DNA of 64,000 bases from Gardnerella vaginalis 1500E (GTDB lineage Bacteria > Actinomycetota > Actinomycetes > Actinomycetales > Bifidobacteriaceae): assembly GCF_000263595.1 (NCBI RefSeq), contig NZ_ADES01000020.1, positions 30,420 to 94,419 on the forward strand, written 5' to 3'. The notes beneath the pieces were generated by a model. The model was not told the DNA's origin and ran no database searches. It saw nothing but the letters and a program-made list of their open reading frames with translations. Each line of letters begins with the position of its first letter. The first letter of the stretch is position 1. Shown here in pieces: positions 63,716 through 64,000 of the stretch. The position numbers were made by a program, and so were the translations under genes.

Positions 63716-64000
63716 GTACGGTTTCTGCGCGCGTGTCTCTGTTGTCTGTTTTGACGTTATTTTGGAACATTCTCCGTAGTTTTTCTCCGGAGTTTGTTGT
63801 CGTTTTGGCGTTACATGGAAACATTTGCCGTAAGTTTTCCTCATGTTTGGAGGGTTTAATATCAGTATTCGCTCCAAATGTGAGATGATTCTCTCGCGTT
63901 TGGAGTGCTACACAGCCTCAAACCCTCCAAATGTGAGGATACTAGCGCGTGTTTGGAGGATTACAAAAAACAGTAGTATGGGAATAAAAAAGCGGGGAAC
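63716..64000. repeat. Repeat-rich non-coding tail
   Basis: No convincing gene. Two ~50-bp degenerate direct repeats start near 63750 and 63803 (TTTTGACGTTATTTTGGAAC and TTTTGGCGTTACATGGAAAC). After them come two ~41-bp units, each an inverted pair CTCCAAATGTGAG...TTTGGAG, near 63869-63910 and 63928-63970. CCTCATGTTTGGAGGGTTT (63839) is also inversely repeated as AAACCCTCCAAATGTGAGG (about 63918). The block continues to the window's end. Confidence 0.6.

Overview
The window looks like a chromosome segment of a low-GC member of the Bifidobacteriaceae, most likely Gardnerella. This is inferred from the AT-rich base composition, an actinobacterial gene set (HspR and a HAIR-type operator on a dnaK-grpE-dnaJ-hspR operon, a lysine-tailed TopA, an archaeal/actinobacterial-type inositol-1-phosphate synthase, a short Gram-positive SRP RNA) and bifidobacterial-style carbohydrate transport. 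No database comparison was possible.

Layout. 1-633 is the 3' part of a LacI-type regulator. 651-8177 carries, mostly on the minus strand, holB-tmk-topA, a PAP2-type membrane protein, the SRP RNA and ino1. 8351-11522 has a class A penicillin-binding protein and a HAD phosphatase. 11476-15915 is the dnaK-grpE-dnaJ-hspR heat-shock operon behind a HAIR operator. 16173-19250 is a thiazole/thiamine operon (thiO-thiS-thiG-thiF) behind a TPP riboswitch. 19430-25076 holds three evenly spaced palindromes and a giant FIVAR-repeat, sortase-anchored surface protein. Its signal peptide is separated from the body by an 11-base G tract, a probable phase-variation switch that is OFF in this sequence.

25286-46446 is an alpha-glucan region: GH31 and GH13 enzymes, a TraX-like membrane protein, an ABC transporter (malE-malF-malG type), type I pullulanase, 4-alpha-glucanotransferase, a second permease pair with a YesL-like protein, a LacI regulator and two tandem paralogous solute-binding proteins. 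Sites containing TTGCAAACG recur in front of several of these units and probably make a LacI-family regulon. Together the genes would import maltodextrins and break them down to glucose.

46634-52427 holds housekeeping and accessory genes, including a protein that fuses an Xre-like helix-turn-helix to an aminotransferase. 52472-59150 is the most system-like accessory block. A minus-strand ABC efflux operon (adaptor lipoprotein, ATPase, FtsX-like permease, small lipoprotein) lies next to a plus-strand NarL-type two-component system, a secreted 156-residue protein and a small membrane protein. The two-component operon and the secreted-protein gene share a 27/29-identical upstream element. The plus-strand part sits between two copies of a ~124-bp repeat that includes the 3' end of a HicB-like gene. 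I read this as a self-regulated secreted-peptide (bacteriocin-like or signalling) locus.

The end of the window has a DUF4143 ATPase behind two composite palindromes, a nitroreductase, a complete IS3-family element with 26-bp inverted repeats and an orfA frameshift, and a repeat-rich non-coding tail. I saw no tRNA, rRNA or CRISPR array.
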